A stretch of 64,000 bases of DNA from Citrus sinensis (taxonomy: Eukaryota; Streptophyta; Magnoliopsida; Sapindales; Rutaceae), in the NCBI RefSeq assembly GCF_022201045.2, contig NC_068561.1, positions 2,567,001-2,631,000 on the forward strand, in the 5' to 3' direction. Both the position numbers and the translations under genes were made by a program. The notes below the pieces were generated by a model. That model saw only the letters and a program-made list of their open reading frames with translations, was not told the origin of the DNA and did not search any database. Positions 46,139 to 58,617 of this stretch are shown here, piece by piece; position 1 is the stretch's first letter; each line of letters opens with the position of its first letter.

Positions 46139-46517
46139 CTTTTTATCTTTTCAGCCGGTTAATCATCTTTTCGCGGCCGACCCCTTCAATTGTTGGAGAC
46201 AAATAGGGTGGTCAAGTTCCGGAGGAGCTTGGGGGCGTTTTTTGACCCTTAATTTCGAATTTTTCTTGTATTTTGACACATTTTTAAGATTACAATTTTT
46301 TTGACCCTCGTCGTCAGCCGGTTAATCATCTTTTCGCGGCCGGCCCCTTCACTTTTGCGTGCGTTAGCGGGTTTCGACCGCCGGCGCGGGGTCTCCGGGG
46401 CACCTCGGACCCGCCGGGGAGCGGGGAAAGGGCCGCGGAGGGATGAATTGTGCGGCGGCCGAGTCGGGGCAGGCGAGGGGGGCACGGGTTAAGTAGATTT
46501 GCAGTGCACATGCTGAT

Positions 46518-46637
46518 GGGTGCGACCATACCAGCACTAATGCACCGGATCCCATCAGAACTCCGCAGTTAAGCGTGCTTGGGCGAGAGCAGTACTAAGA
46601 TGGGTGACCTCTTGGGAAGTCCTCGTGTTGCACCCCT
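46518..46637 (+). rRNA. 5S ribosomal RNA, copy 94
   Basis: 499-bp step; same as copy 1; G form. Confidence 0.97.
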
Positions 46638-47016
46638 CTTTTTATCTTTTCAGCCGGTTAATCATCTTTTCGCGGCCGACCCCTTCAATTGTTGGAGACA
46701 AATAGGGTGGTCAAGTTCCGGAGGAGCTTGGGGGCGTTTTTTGACCCTTAATTTCGAATTTTTCTTGTATTTTGACACATTTTTAAGATTACAATTTTTT
46801 TGACCCTCGTCGTCAGCCGGTTAATCATCTTTTCGCGGCCGGCCCCTTCACTTTTGCGTGCGTTAGCGGGTTTCGACCGCCGGCGCGGGGTCTCCGGGGC
46901 ACCTCGGACCCGCCGGGGAGCGGGGAAAGGGCCGCGGAGGGATGAATTGTGCGGCGGCCGAGTCGGGGCAGGCGAGGGGGGCACGGGTTAAGTAGATTTG
47001 CAGTGCACATGCTGAT

Positions 47017-47136
47017 GGGTGCGACCATACCAGCACTAATGCACCGGATCCCATCAGAACTCCGCAGTTAAGCGTGCTTGGGCGAGAGCAGTACTAAGAT
47101 GGGTGACCTCTTGGGAAGTCCTCGTGTTGCACCCCT
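47017..47136 (+). rRNA. 5S ribosomal RNA, copy 95
   Basis: 499-bp step; same as copy 1; G form. Confidence 0.97.
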
Positions 47137-47515
47137 CTTTTTATCTTTTCAGCCGGTTAATCATCTTTTCGCGGCCGACCCCTTCAATTGTTGGAGACAA
47201 ATAGGGTGGTCAAGTTCCGGAGGAGCTTGGGGGCGTTTTTTGACCCTTAATTTCGAATTTTTCTTGTATTTTGACACATTTTTAAGATTACAATTTTTTT
47301 GACCCTCGTCGTCAGCCGGTTAATCATCTTTTCGCGGCCGGCCCCTTCACTTTTGCGTGCGTTAGCGGGTTTCGACCGCCGGCGCGGGGTCTCCGGGGCA
47401 CCTCGGACCCGCCGGGGAGCGGGGAAAGGGCCGCGGAGGGATGAATTGTGCGGCGGCCGAGTCGGGGCAGGCGAGGGGGGCACGGGTTAAGTAGATTTGC
47501 AGTGCACATGCTGAT

Positions 47516-47635
47516 GGGTGCGACCATACCAGCACTAATGCACCGGATCCCATCAGAACTCCGCAGTTAAGCGTGCTTGGGCGAGAGCAGTACTAAGATG
47601 GGTGACCTCTTGGGAAGTCCTCGTGTTGCACCCCT
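47516..47635 (+). rRNA. 5S ribosomal RNA, copy 96
   Basis: 499-bp step; same as copy 1; G form. Confidence 0.97.
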
Positions 47636-48014
47636 CTTTTTATCTTTTCAGCCGGTTAATCATCTTTTCGCGGCCGACCCCTTCAATTGTTGGAGACAAA
47701 TAGGGTGGTCAAGTTCCGGAGGAGCTTGGGGGCGTTTTTTGACCCTTAATTTCGAATTTTTCTTGTATTTTGACACATTTTTAAGATTACAATTTTTTTG
47801 ACCCTCGTCGTCAGCCGGTTAATCATCTTTTCGCGGCCGGCCCCTTCACTTTTGCGTGCGTTAGCGGGTTTCGACCGCCGGCGCGGGGTCTCCGGGGCAC
47901 CTCGGACCCGCCGGGGAGCGGGGAAAGGGCCGCGGAGGGATGAATTGTGCGGCGGCCGAGTCGGGGCAGGCGAGGGGGGCACGGGTTAAGTAGATTTGCA
48001 GTGCACATGCTGAT

Positions 48015-48134
48015 GGGTGCGACCATACCAGCACTAATGCACCGGATCCCATCAGAACTCCGCAGTTAAGCGTGCTTGGGCGAGAGCAGTACTAAGATGG
48101 GTGACCTCTTGGGAAGTCCTCGTGTTGCACCCCT
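48015..48134 (+). rRNA. 5S ribosomal RNA, copy 97
   Basis: 499-bp step; same as copy 1; G form. Confidence 0.97.
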
Positions 48135-48513
48135 CTTTTTATCTTTTCAGCCGGTTAATCATCTTTTCGCGGCCGACCCCTTCAATTGTTGGAGACAAAT
48201 AGGGTGGTCAAGTTCCGGAGGAGCTTGGGGGCGTTTTTTGACCCTTAATTTCGAATTTTTCTTGTATTTTGACACATTTTTAAGATTACAATTTTTTTGA
48301 CCCTCGTCGTCAGCCGGTTAATCATCTTTTCGCGGCCGGCCCCTTCACTTTTGCGTGCGTTAGCGGGTTTCGACCGCCGGCGCGGGGTCTCCGGGGCACC
48401 TCGGACCCGCCGGGGAGCGGGGAAAGGGCCGCGGAGGGATGAATTGTGCGGCGGCCGAGTCGGGGCAGGCGAGGGGGGCACGGGTTAAGTAGATTTGCAG
48501 TGCACATGCTGAT

Positions 48514-48633
48514 GGGTGCGACCATACCAGCACTAATGCACCGGATCCCATCAGAACTCCGCAGTTAAGCGTGCTTGGGCGAGAGCAGTACTAAGATGGG
48601 TGACCTCTTGGGAAGTCCTCGTGTTGCACCCCT
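48514..48633 (+). rRNA. 5S ribosomal RNA, copy 98
   Basis: 499-bp step; same as copy 1; isolated T form. Confidence 0.97.
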
Positions 48634-49012
48634 CTTTTTATCTTTTCAGCCGGTTAATCATCTTTTCGCGGCCGACCCCTTCAATTTTTGGAGACAAATA
48701 GGGTGGTCAAGTTCCGGAGGAGCTTGGGGGCGTTTTTTGACCCTTAATTTCGAATTTTTCTTGTATTTTGACACATTTTTAAGATTACAATTTTTTTGAC
48801 CCTCGTCGTCAGCCGGTTAATCATCTTTTCGCGGCCGGCCCCTTCACTTTTGCGTGCGTTAGCGGGTTTCGACCGCCGGCGCGGGGTCTCCGGGGCACCT
48901 CGGACCCGCCGGGGAGCGGGGAAAGGGCCGCGGAGGGATGAATTGTGCGGCGGCCGAGTCGGGGCAGGCGAGGGGGGCACGGGTTAAGTAGATTTGCAGT
49001 GCACATGCTGAT

Positions 49013-49132
49013 GGGTGCGACCATACCAGCACTAATGCACCGGATCCCATCAGAACTCCGCAGTTAAGCGTGCTTGGGCGAGAGCAGTACTAAGATGGGT
49101 GACCTCTTGGGAAGTCCTCGTGTTGCACCCCT
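49013..49132 (+). rRNA. 5S ribosomal RNA, copy 99
   Basis: 499-bp step; same as copy 1; CACTTGTTGG follows, as after copies 38 and 69. Confidence 0.97.
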
Positions 49133-49511
49133 CTTTTTATCTTTTCAGCCGGTTAATCATCTTTTCGCGGCCGACCCCTTCACTTGTTGGAGACAAATAG
49201 GGTGGTCAAGTTCCGGAGGAGCTTGGGGGCGTTTTTTGACCCTTAATTTCGAATTTTTCTTGTATTTTGACACATTTTTAAGATTACAATTTTTTTGACC
49301 CTCGTCGTCAGCCGGTTAATCATCTTTTCGCGGCCGGCCCCTTCACTTTTGCGTGCGTTAGCGGGTTTCGACCGCCGGCGCGGGGTCTCCGGGGCACCTC
49401 GGACCCGCCGGGGAGCGGGGAAAGGGCCGCGGAGGGATGAATTGTGCGGCGGCCGAGTCGGGGCAGGCGAGGGGGGCACGGGTTAAGTAGATTTGCAGTG
49501 CACATGCTGAT

Positions 49512-49631
49512 GGGTGCGACCATACCAGCACTAATGCACCGGATCCCATCAGAACTCCGCAGTTAAGCGTGCTTGGGCGAGAGCAGTACTAAGATGGGTG
49601 ACCTCTTGGGAAGTCCTCGTGTTGCACCCCT
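49512..49631 (+). rRNA. 5S ribosomal RNA, copy 100
   Basis: 499-bp step; same as copy 1; G form. Confidence 0.97.
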
Positions 49632-50010
49632 CTTTTTATCTTTTCAGCCGGTTAATCATCTTTTCGCGGCCGACCCCTTCAATTGTTGGAGACAAATAGG
49701 GTGGTCAAGTTCCGGAGGAGCTTGGGGGCGTTTTTTGACCCTTAATTTCGAATTTTTCTTGTATTTTGACACATTTTTAAGATTACAATTTTTTTGACCC
49801 TCGTCGTCAGCCGGTTAATCATCTTTTCGCGGCCGGCCCCTTCACTTTTGCGTGCGTTAGCGGGTTTCGACCGCCGGCGCGGGGTCTCCGGGGCACCTCG
49901 GACCCGCCGGGGAGCGGGGAAAGGGCCGCGGAGGGATGAATTGTGCGGCGGCCGAGTCGGGGCAGGCGAGGGGGGCACGGGTTAAGTAGATTTGCAGTGC
50001 ACATGCTGAT

Positions 50011-50130
50011 GGGTGCGACCATACCAGCACTAATGCACCGGATCCCATCAGAACTCCGCAGTTAAGCGTGCTTGGGCGAGAGCAGTACTAAGATGGGTGA
50101 CCTCTTGGGAAGTCCTCGTGTTGCACCCCT
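50011..50130 (+). rRNA. 5S ribosomal RNA, copy 101
   Basis: 499-bp step; same as copy 1; isolated T form. Confidence 0.97.
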
Positions 50131-50509
50131 CTTTTTATCTTTTCAGCCGGTTAATCATCTTTTCGCGGCCGACCCCTTCAATTTTTGGAGACAAATAGGG
50201 TGGTCAAGTTCCGGAGGAGCTTGGGGGCGTTTTTTGACCCTTAATTTCGAATTTTTCTTGTATTTTGACACATTTTTAAGATTACAATTTTTTTGACCCT
50301 CGTCGTCAGCCGGTTAATCATCTTTTCGCGGCCGGCCCCTTCACTTTTGCGTGCGTTAGCGGGTTTCGACCGCCGGCGCGGGGTCTCCGGGGCACCTCGG
50401 ACCCGCCGGGGAGCGGGGAAAGGGCCGCGGAGGGATGAATTGTGCGGCGGCCGAGTCGGGGCAGGCGAGGGGGGCACGGGTTAAGTAGATTTGCAGTGCA
50501 CATGCTGAT

Positions 50510-50629
50510 GGGTGCGACCATACCAGCACTAATGCACCGGATCCCATCAGAACTCCGCAGTTAAGCGTGCTTGGGCGAGAGCAGTACTAAGATGGGTGAC
50601 CTCTTGGGAAGTCCTCGTGTTGCACCCCT
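50510..50629 (+). rRNA. 5S ribosomal RNA, copy 102
   Basis: 499-bp step; same as copy 1; G form. Confidence 0.97.
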
Positions 50630-51008
50630 CTTTTTATCTTTTCAGCCGGTTAATCATCTTTTCGCGGCCGACCCCTTCAATTGTTGGAGACAAATAGGGT
50701 GGTCAAGTTCCGGAGGAGCTTGGGGGCGTTTTTTGACCCTTAATTTCGAATTTTTCTTGTATTTTGACACATTTTTAAGATTACAATTTTTTTGACCCTC
50801 GTCGTCAGCCGGTTAATCATCTTTTCGCGGCCGGCCCCTTCACTTTTGCGTGCGTTAGCGGGTTTCGACCGCCGGCGCGGGGTCTCCGGGGCACCTCGGA
50901 CCCGCCGGGGAGCGGGGAAAGGGCCGCGGAGGGATGAATTGTGCGGCGGCCGAGTCGGGGCAGGCGAGGGGGGCACGGGTTAAGTAGATTTGCAGTGCAC
51001 ATGCTGAT

Positions 51009-51128
51009 GGGTGCGACCATACCAGCACTAATGCACCGGATCCCATCAGAACTCCGCAGTTAAGCGTGCTTGGGCGAGAGCAGTACTAAGATGGGTGACC
51101 TCTTGGGAAGTCCTCGTGTTGCACCCCT
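51009..51128 (+). rRNA. 5S ribosomal RNA, copy 103
   Basis: 499-bp step; same as copy 1; G form. Confidence 0.97.
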
Positions 51129-51507
51129 CTTTTTATCTTTTCAGCCGGTTAATCATCTTTTCGCGGCCGACCCCTTCAATTGTTGGAGACAAATAGGGTG
51201 GTCAAGTTCCGGAGGAGCTTGGGGGCGTTTTTTGACCCTTAATTTCGAATTTTTCTTGTATTTTGACACATTTTTAAGATTACAATTTTTTTGACCCTCG
51301 TCGTCAGCCGGTTAATCATCTTTTCGCGGCCGGCCCCTTCACTTTTGCGTGCGTTAGCGGGTTTCGACCGCCGGCGCGGGGTCTCCGGGGCACCTCGGAC
51401 CCGCCGGGGAGCGGGGAAAGGGCCGCGGAGGGATGAATTGTGCGGCGGCCGAGTCGGGGCAGGCGAGGGGGGCACGGGTTAAGTAGATTTGCAGTGCACA
51501 TGCTGAT

Positions 51508-51627
51508 GGGTGCGACCATACCAGCACTAATGCACCGGATCCCATCAGAACTCCGCAGTTAAGCGTGCTTGGGCGAGAGCAGTACTAAGATGGGTGACCT
51601 CTTGGGAAGTCCTCGTGTTGCACCCCT
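51508..51627 (+). rRNA. 5S ribosomal RNA, copy 104
   Basis: 499-bp step; same as copy 1; G form. Confidence 0.97.
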
Positions 51628-52006
51628 CTTTTTATCTTTTCAGCCGGTTAATCATCTTTTCGCGGCCGACCCCTTCAATTGTTGGAGACAAATAGGGTGG
51701 TCAAGTTCCGGAGGAGCTTGGGGGCGTTTTTTGACCCTTAATTTCGAATTTTTCTTGTATTTTGACACATTTTTAAGATTACAATTTTTTTGACCCTCGT
51801 CGTCAGCCGGTTAATCATCTTTTCGCGGCCGGCCCCTTCACTTTTGCGTGCGTTAGCGGGTTTCGACCGCCGGCGCGGGGTCTCCGGGGCACCTCGGACC
51901 CGCCGGGGAGCGGGGAAAGGGCCGCGGAGGGATGAATTGTGCGGCGGCCGAGTCGGGGCAGGCGAGGGGGGCACGGGTTAAGTAGATTTGCAGTGCACAT
52001 GCTGAT

Positions 52007-52126
52007 GGGTGCGACCATACCAGCACTAATGCACCGGATCCCATCAGAACTCCGCAGTTAAGCGTGCTTGGGCGAGAGCAGTACTAAGATGGGTGACCTC
52101 TTGGGAAGTCCTCGTGTTGCACCCCT
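52007..52126 (+). rRNA. 5S ribosomal RNA, copy 105
   Basis: 499-bp step; same as copy 1; G form. Confidence 0.97.
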
Positions 52127-52505
52127 CTTTTTATCTTTTCAGCCGGTTAATCATCTTTTCGCGGCCGACCCCTTCAATTGTTGGAGACAAATAGGGTGGT
52201 CAAGTTCCGGAGGAGCTTGGGGGCGTTTTTTGACCCTTAATTTCGAATTTTTCTTGTATTTTGACACATTTTTAAGATTACAATTTTTTTGACCCTCGTC
52301 GTCAGCCGGTTAATCATCTTTTCGCGGCCGGCCCCTTCACTTTTGCGTGCGTTAGCGGGTTTCGACCGCCGGCGCGGGGTCTCCGGGGCACCTCGGACCC
52401 GCCGGGGAGCGGGGAAAGGGCCGCGGAGGGATGAATTGTGCGGCGGCCGAGTCGGGGCAGGCGAGGGGGGCACGGGTTAAGTAGATTTGCAGTGCACATG
52501 CTGAT

Positions 52506-52625
52506 GGGTGCGACCATACCAGCACTAATGCACCGGATCCCATCAGAACTCCGCAGTTAAGCGTGCTTGGGCGAGAGCAGTACTAAGATGGGTGACCTCT
52601 TGGGAAGTCCTCGTGTTGCACCCCT
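52506..52625 (+). rRNA. 5S ribosomal RNA, copy 106
   Basis: 499-bp step; same as copy 1; G form. Confidence 0.97.
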
Positions 52626-53004
52626 CTTTTTATCTTTTCAGCCGGTTAATCATCTTTTCGCGGCCGACCCCTTCAATTGTTGGAGACAAATAGGGTGGTC
52701 AAGTTCCGGAGGAGCTTGGGGGCGTTTTTTGACCCTTAATTTCGAATTTTTCTTGTATTTTGACACATTTTTAAGATTACAATTTTTTTGACCCTCGTCG
52801 TCAGCCGGTTAATCATCTTTTCGCGGCCGGCCCCTTCACTTTTGCGTGCGTTAGCGGGTTTCGACCGCCGGCGCGGGGTCTCCGGGGCACCTCGGACCCG
52901 CCGGGGAGCGGGGAAAGGGCCGCGGAGGGATGAATTGTGCGGCGGCCGAGTCGGGGCAGGCGAGGGGGGCACGGGTTAAGTAGATTTGCAGTGCACATGC
53001 TGAT

Positions 53005-53124
53005 GGGTGCGACCATACCAGCACTAATGCACCGGATCCCATCAGAACTCCGCAGTTAAGCGTGCTTGGGCGAGAGCAGTACTAAGATGGGTGACCTCTT
53101 GGGAAGTCCTCGTGTTGCACCCCT
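53005..53124 (+). rRNA. 5S ribosomal RNA, copy 107
   Basis: 499-bp step; same as copy 1; G form. Confidence 0.97.
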
Positions 53125-53503
53125 CTTTTTATCTTTTCAGCCGGTTAATCATCTTTTCGCGGCCGACCCCTTCAATTGTTGGAGACAAATAGGGTGGTCA
53201 AGTTCCGGAGGAGCTTGGGGGCGTTTTTTGACCCTTAATTTCGAATTTTTCTTGTATTTTGACACATTTTTAAGATTACAATTTTTTTGACCCTCGTCGT
53301 CAGCCGGTTAATCATCTTTTCGCGGCCGGCCCCTTCACTTTTGCGTGCGTTAGCGGGTTTCGACCGCCGGCGCGGGGTCTCCGGGGCACCTCGGACCCGC
53401 CGGGGAGCGGGGAAAGGGCCGCGGAGGGATGAATTGTGCGGCGGCCGAGTCGGGGCAGGCGAGGGGGGCACGGGTTAAGTAGATTTGCAGTGCACATGCT
53501 GAT

Positions 53504-53623
53504 GGGTGCGACCATACCAGCACTAATGCACCGGATCCCATCAGAACTCCGCAGTTAAGCGTGCTTGGGCGAGAGCAGTACTAAGATGGGTGACCTCTTG
53601 GGAAGTCCTCGTGTTGCACCCCT
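53504..53623 (+). rRNA. 5S ribosomal RNA, copy 108
   Basis: 499-bp step; same as copy 1; G form. Confidence 0.97.
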
Positions 53624-54002
53624 CTTTTTATCTTTTCAGCCGGTTAATCATCTTTTCGCGGCCGACCCCTTCAATTGTTGGAGACAAATAGGGTGGTCAA
53701 GTTCCGGAGGAGCTTGGGGGCGTTTTTTGACCCTTAATTTCGAATTTTTCTTGTATTTTGACACATTTTTAAGATTACAATTTTTTTGACCCTCGTCGTC
53801 AGCCGGTTAATCATCTTTTCGCGGCCGGCCCCTTCACTTTTGCGTGCGTTAGCGGGTTTCGACCGCCGGCGCGGGGTCTCCGGGGCACCTCGGACCCGCC
53901 GGGGAGCGGGGAAAGGGCCGCGGAGGGATGAATTGTGCGGCGGCCGAGTCGGGGCAGGCGAGGGGGGCACGGGTTAAGTAGATTTGCAGTGCACATGCTG
54001 AT

Positions 54003-54122
54003 GGGTGCGACCATACCAGCACTAATGCACCGGATCCCATCAGAACTCCGCAGTTAAGCGTGCTTGGGCGAGAGCAGTACTAAGATGGGTGACCTCTTGG
54101 GAAGTCCTCGTGTTGCACCCCT
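54003..54122 (+). rRNA. 5S ribosomal RNA, copy 109
   Basis: 499-bp step; same as copy 1; last G form in the window follows. Confidence 0.97.
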
Positions 54123-54501
54123 CTTTTTATCTTTTCAGCCGGTTAATCATCTTTTCGCGGCCGACCCCTTCAATTGTTGGAGACAAATAGGGTGGTCAAG
54201 TTCCGGAGGAGCTTGGGGGCGTTTTTTGACCCTTAATTTCGAATTTTTCTTGTATTTTGACACATTTTTAAGATTACAATTTTTTTGACCCTCGTCGTCA
54301 GCCGGTTAATCATCTTTTCGCGGCCGGCCCCTTCACTTTTGCGTGCGTTAGCGGGTTTCGACCGCCGGCGCGGGGTCTCCGGGGCACCTCGGACCCGCCG
54401 GGGAGCGGGGAAAGGGCCGCGGAGGGATGAATTGTGCGGCGGCCGAGTCGGGGCAGGCGAGGGGGGCACGGGTTAAGTAGATTTGCAGTGCACATGCTGA
54501 T

Positions 54502-54621
54502 GGGTGCGACCATACCAGCACTAATGCACCGGATCCCATCAGAACTCCGCAGTTAAGCGTGCTTGGGCGAGAGCAGTACTAAGATGGGTGACCTCTTGGG
54601 AAGTCCTCGTGTTGCACCCCT
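54502..54621 (+). rRNA. 5S ribosomal RNA, copy 110
   Basis: 499-bp step; same as copy 1; CAGTCTTTGG follows. Confidence 0.97.
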
Positions 54622-55000
54622 CTTTTTATCTTTTCAGCCGGTTAATCATCTTTTCGCGGCCGACCCCTTCAGTCTTTGGAGACAAATAGGGTGGTCAAGT
54701 TCCGGAGGAGCTTGGGGGCGTTTTTTGACCCTTAATTTCGAATTTTTCTTGTATTTTGACACATTTTTAAGATTACAATTTTTTTGACCCTCGTCGTCAG
54801 CCGGTTAATCATCTTTTCGCGGCCGGCCCCTTCACTTTTGCGTGCGTTAGCGGGTTTCGACCGCCGGCGCGGGGTCTCCGGGGCACCTCGGACCCGCCGG
54901 GGAGCGGGGAAAGGGCCGCGGAGGGATGAATTGTGCGGCGGCCGAGTCGGGGCAGGCGAGGGGGGCACGGGTTAAGTAGATTTGCAGTGCACATGCTGAT

Positions 55001-55120
55001 GGGTGCGACCATACCAGCACTAATGCACCGGATCCCATCAGAACTCCGCAGTTAAGCGTGCTTGGGCGAGAGCAGTACTAAGATGGGTGACCTCTTGGGA
55101 AGTCCTCGTGTTGCACCCCT
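55001..55120 (+). rRNA. 5S ribosomal RNA, copy 111
   Basis: 499-bp step; same as copy 1; T form. Confidence 0.97.
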
Positions 55121-55499
55121 CTTTTTATCTTTTCAGCCGGTTAATCATCTTTTCGCGGCCGACCCCTTCAATTTTTGGAGACAAATAGGGTGGTCAAGTT
55201 CCGGAGGAGCTTGGGGGCGTTTTTTGACCCTTAATTTCGAATTTTTCTTGTATTTTGACACATTTTTAAGATTACAATTTTTTTGACCCTCGTCGTCAGC
55301 CGGTTAATCATCTTTTCGCGGCCGGCCCCTTCACTTTTGCGTGCGTTAGCGGGTTTCGACCGCCGGCGCGGGGTCTCCGGGGCACCTCGGACCCGCCGGG
55401 GAGCGGGGAAAGGGCCGCGGAGGGATGAATTGTGCGGCGGCCGAGTCGGGGCAGGCGAGGGGGGCACGGGTTAAGTAGATTTGCAGTGCACATGCTGAT

Positions 55500-55619
55500 G
55501 GGTGCGACCATACCAGCACTAATGCACCGGATCCCATCAGAACTCCGCAGTTAAGCGTGCTTGGGCGAGAGCAGTACTAAGATGGGTGACCTCTTGGGAA
55601 GTCCTCGTGTTGCACCCCT
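55500..55619 (+). rRNA. 5S ribosomal RNA, copy 112
   Basis: 499-bp step; same as copy 1; short form. Confidence 0.97.
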
Positions 55620-55997
55620 CTTTTTATCTTTTCAGCCGGTTAATCATCTTTTCGCGGCCGACCCCTTCAATTTTGGAGACAAATAGGGTGGTCAAGTTCC
55701 GGAGGAGCTTGGGGGCGTTTTTTGACCCTTAATTTCGAATTTTTCTTGTATTTTGACACATTTTTAAGATTACAATTTTTTTGACCCTCGTCGTCAGCCG
55801 GTTAATCATCTTTTCGCGGCCGGCCCCTTCACTTTTGCGTGCGTTAGCGGGTTTCGACCGCCGGCGCGGGGTCTCCGGGGCACCTCGGACCCGCCGGGGA
55901 GCGGGGAAAGGGCCGCGGAGGGATGAATTGTGCGGCGGCCGAGTCGGGGCAGGCGAGGGGGGCACGGGTTAAGTAGATTTGCAGTGCACATGCTGAT

Positions 55998-56117
55998 GGG
56001 TGCGACCATACCAGCACTAATGCACCGGATCCCATCAGAACTCCGCAGTTAAGCGTGCTTGGGCGAGAGCAGTACTAAGATGGGTGACCTCTTGGGAAGT
56101 CCTCGTGTTGCACCCCT
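55998..56117 (+). rRNA. 5S ribosomal RNA, copy 113
   Basis: 498-bp step; same as copy 1; T form. Confidence 0.97.
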
Positions 56118-56497
56118 CTTTTTATCTTTTCAGCCGGTTAATCATCTTTTCGCGGCCGACCCCTTCAATTTTTGGAGACAAATAGGGTGGTCAAGTTCCG
56201 GAGGAGCTTGGGGGCGTTTTTTGACCCTTAATTTCGAATTTTTCTTGTATTTTGACACATTTTTAAGATTACAATTTTTTTGACCCTCGTCGTCAGCCGG
56301 TTAACATCTTTTCGCGGCCGGCCCCCCTTCACTTTTGCGTGCGTTAGCGGGTTTCGACCGCCGGCGCGGGGTCTCCGGGGCACCTCGGACCCGCCGGGGA
56401 GCGGGGAAAGGGCCGCGGAGGGATGAATTGTGCGGCGGCCGAGTCGGGGCAGGCGAGGGGGGCACGGGTTAAGTAGATTTGCAGTGCACATGCTGAT

Positions 56498-56617
56498 GGG
56501 TGCGACCATACCAGCACTAATGCACCGGATCCCATCAGAACTCCGCAGTTAAGCGTGCTTGGGCGAGAGCAGTACTAAGATGGGTGACCTCTTGGGAAGT
56601 CCTCGTGTTGCACCCCT
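56498..56617 (+). rRNA. 5S ribosomal RNA, copy 114
   Basis: 500-bp step; second motif before it altered (GTTAACATC, then extra Cs); gene same as copy 1; patch at 56666-56700 follows. Confidence 0.97.
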
Positions 56618-56999
56618 CTTTTTATCTTTTCAGCCGGTTAATCATCTTTTCGCGGCCGACCCCTTCACATTTTGGAGACAAACACGTTGGTAAAGTTGCG
56701 GAGGAGCTTGGGGGCGTTTTTTGACCCTTAATTTCGAATTTTTCTTGTATTTTGACACATTTTTAAGATTACAATTTTTTTGACCCTCGTCGTCAGCCGG
56801 TTAATCATCTTTTCGCGGCCGGCCCGCCCCTTCACTTTTGCGTGCGTTAGCGGGTTTCGACCGCCGGCGCGGGGTCTCCGGGGCACCTCGGACCCGCCGG
56901 GGAGCGGGGAAAGGGCCGCGGAGGGATGAATTGTGCGGCGGCCGAGTCGGGGCAGGCGAGGGGGCACGGGTTAAGTAGATTTGCAGTGCACATGCTGAT

Positions 57000-57119
57000 G
57001 GGTGCGACCATACCAGCACTAATGCACCGGATCCCATCAGAACTCCGCAGTTAAGCGTGCTTGGGCGAGAGCAGTACTAAGATGGGTGACCTCTTGGGAA
57101 GTCCTCGTGTTGCACCCCT
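57000..57119 (+). rRNA. 5S ribosomal RNA, copy 115
   Basis: 502-bp step: GCCC duplicated in the second motif, one G lost later. Gene same as copy 1; T form. Confidence 0.97.
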
Positions 57120-57498
57120 CTTTTTATCTTTTCAGCCGGTTAATCATCTTTTCGCGGCCGACCCCTTCAATTTTTGGAGACAAATAGGGTGGTCAAGTTC
57201 CGGAGGAGCTTGGGGGCGTTTTTTGACCCTTAATTTCGAATTTTTCTTGTATTTTGACACATTTTTAAGATTACAATTTTTTTGACCCTCGTCGTCAGCC
57301 GGTTAATCATCTTTTCGCGGCCGGCCCCTTCACTTTTGCGTGCGTTAGCGGGTTTCGACCGCCGGCGCGGGGTCTCCGGGGCACCTCGGACCCGCCAGGG
57401 AGCGGGGAAAGGGCCGCGGAGGGATGAATTGTGCGGCGGCCGAGTCGGGGCAGGCGAGGGGGGCACGGGTTAAGTAGATTTGCAGTGCACATGCTGAT

Positions 57499-57618
57499 GG
57501 GTGCGACCATACCAGCACTAATGCACCGGATCCCATCAGAACTCCGCAGTTAAGCGTGCTTGGGCGAGAGCAGTACTAAGATGGGTGACCTCTTGGGAAG
57601 TCCTCGTGTTGCACCCCT
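57499..57618 (+). rRNA. 5S ribosomal RNA, copy 116
   Basis: 499-bp step; one G to A in the GC-rich spacer (CCGCCAGGGAG); gene same as copy 1; patches follow at 57666-57690 and 57757-57780. Confidence 0.97.
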
Positions 57619-57997
57619 CTTTTTATCTTTTCAGCCGGTTAATCATCTTTTCGCGGCCGACCCCTTCACTTTTTGGTGCCATATAGGGTGGTCAAGTTCC
57701 GGAGGAGCTTGGGGGCGTTTTTTGACCCTTAATTTCGAATTTTTCTTGTATTTTGACAGCTTTTTAAGATTACATTTTTTTTGACCCTCGTCGTCAGCCG
57801 GTTAATCATCTTTTCGCGGCCGGCCCCTTCACTTTTGCGTGCGTTAGCGGGTTTCGACCGCCGGCGCGGGGTCTCCGGGGCACCTCGGACCCGCCGGGGA
57901 GCGGGGAAAGGGCCGCGGAGGGATGAATTGTGCGGCGGCCGAGTCGGGGCAGGCGAGGGGGGCACGGGTTAAGTAGATTTGCAGTGCACATGCTGAT

Positions 57998-58117
57998 GGG
58001 TGCGACCATACCAGCACTAATGCACCGGATCCCATCAGAACTCCGCAGTTAAGCGTGCTTGGGCGAGAGCAGTACTAAGATGGGTGACCTCTTGGGAAGT
58101 CCTCGTGTTGCACCCCT
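57998..58117 (+). rRNA. 5S ribosomal RNA, copy 117
   Basis: 499-bp step; same as copy 1; T form. Confidence 0.97.
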
Positions 58118-58497
58118 CTTTTTATCTTTTCAGCCGGTTAATCATCTTTTCGCGGCCGACCCCTTCAATTTTTGGAGACAAATAGGGTGGTCAAGTTCCG
58201 GAGGAGCTTGGGGGCGTTTTTTGACCCTTAATTTCGAATTTTTCTTGTATTTTGACACATTTTTAAGATTACAATTTTTTGACCCTCGTCGTCAGCCGGT
58301 TAATCATCTTTTCGCGGCCGGCCCCTTCACTTTTGCGTGCGTTAGCGGGTTTCGACCGCCGGCGCGGGGTCTCCGGGGCACCTCGGACCCGCCGGGGAGC
58401 GGGGAAAGGGCCGCGGAGGGATGAATTGTGCGGCGCGGCCGAGTCGGGGCAGGCGAGGGGGGCACGGGTTAAGTAGATTTGCAGTGCACATGCTGAT

Positions 58498-58617
58498 GGG
58501 TGCGACCATACCAGCACTAATGCACCGGATCCCATCAGAACTCCGCAGTTAAGCGTGCTTGGGCGAGAGCAGTACTAAGATGGGTGACCTCTTGGGAAGT
58601 CCTCGTGTTGCACCCCT
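58498..58617 (+). rRNA. 5S ribosomal RNA, copy 118
   Basis: 500-bp step: T7 shortened by one and GCG gained by two (GTGCGGCGCGGCCG). Gene same as copy 1; T form. Confidence 0.97.
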
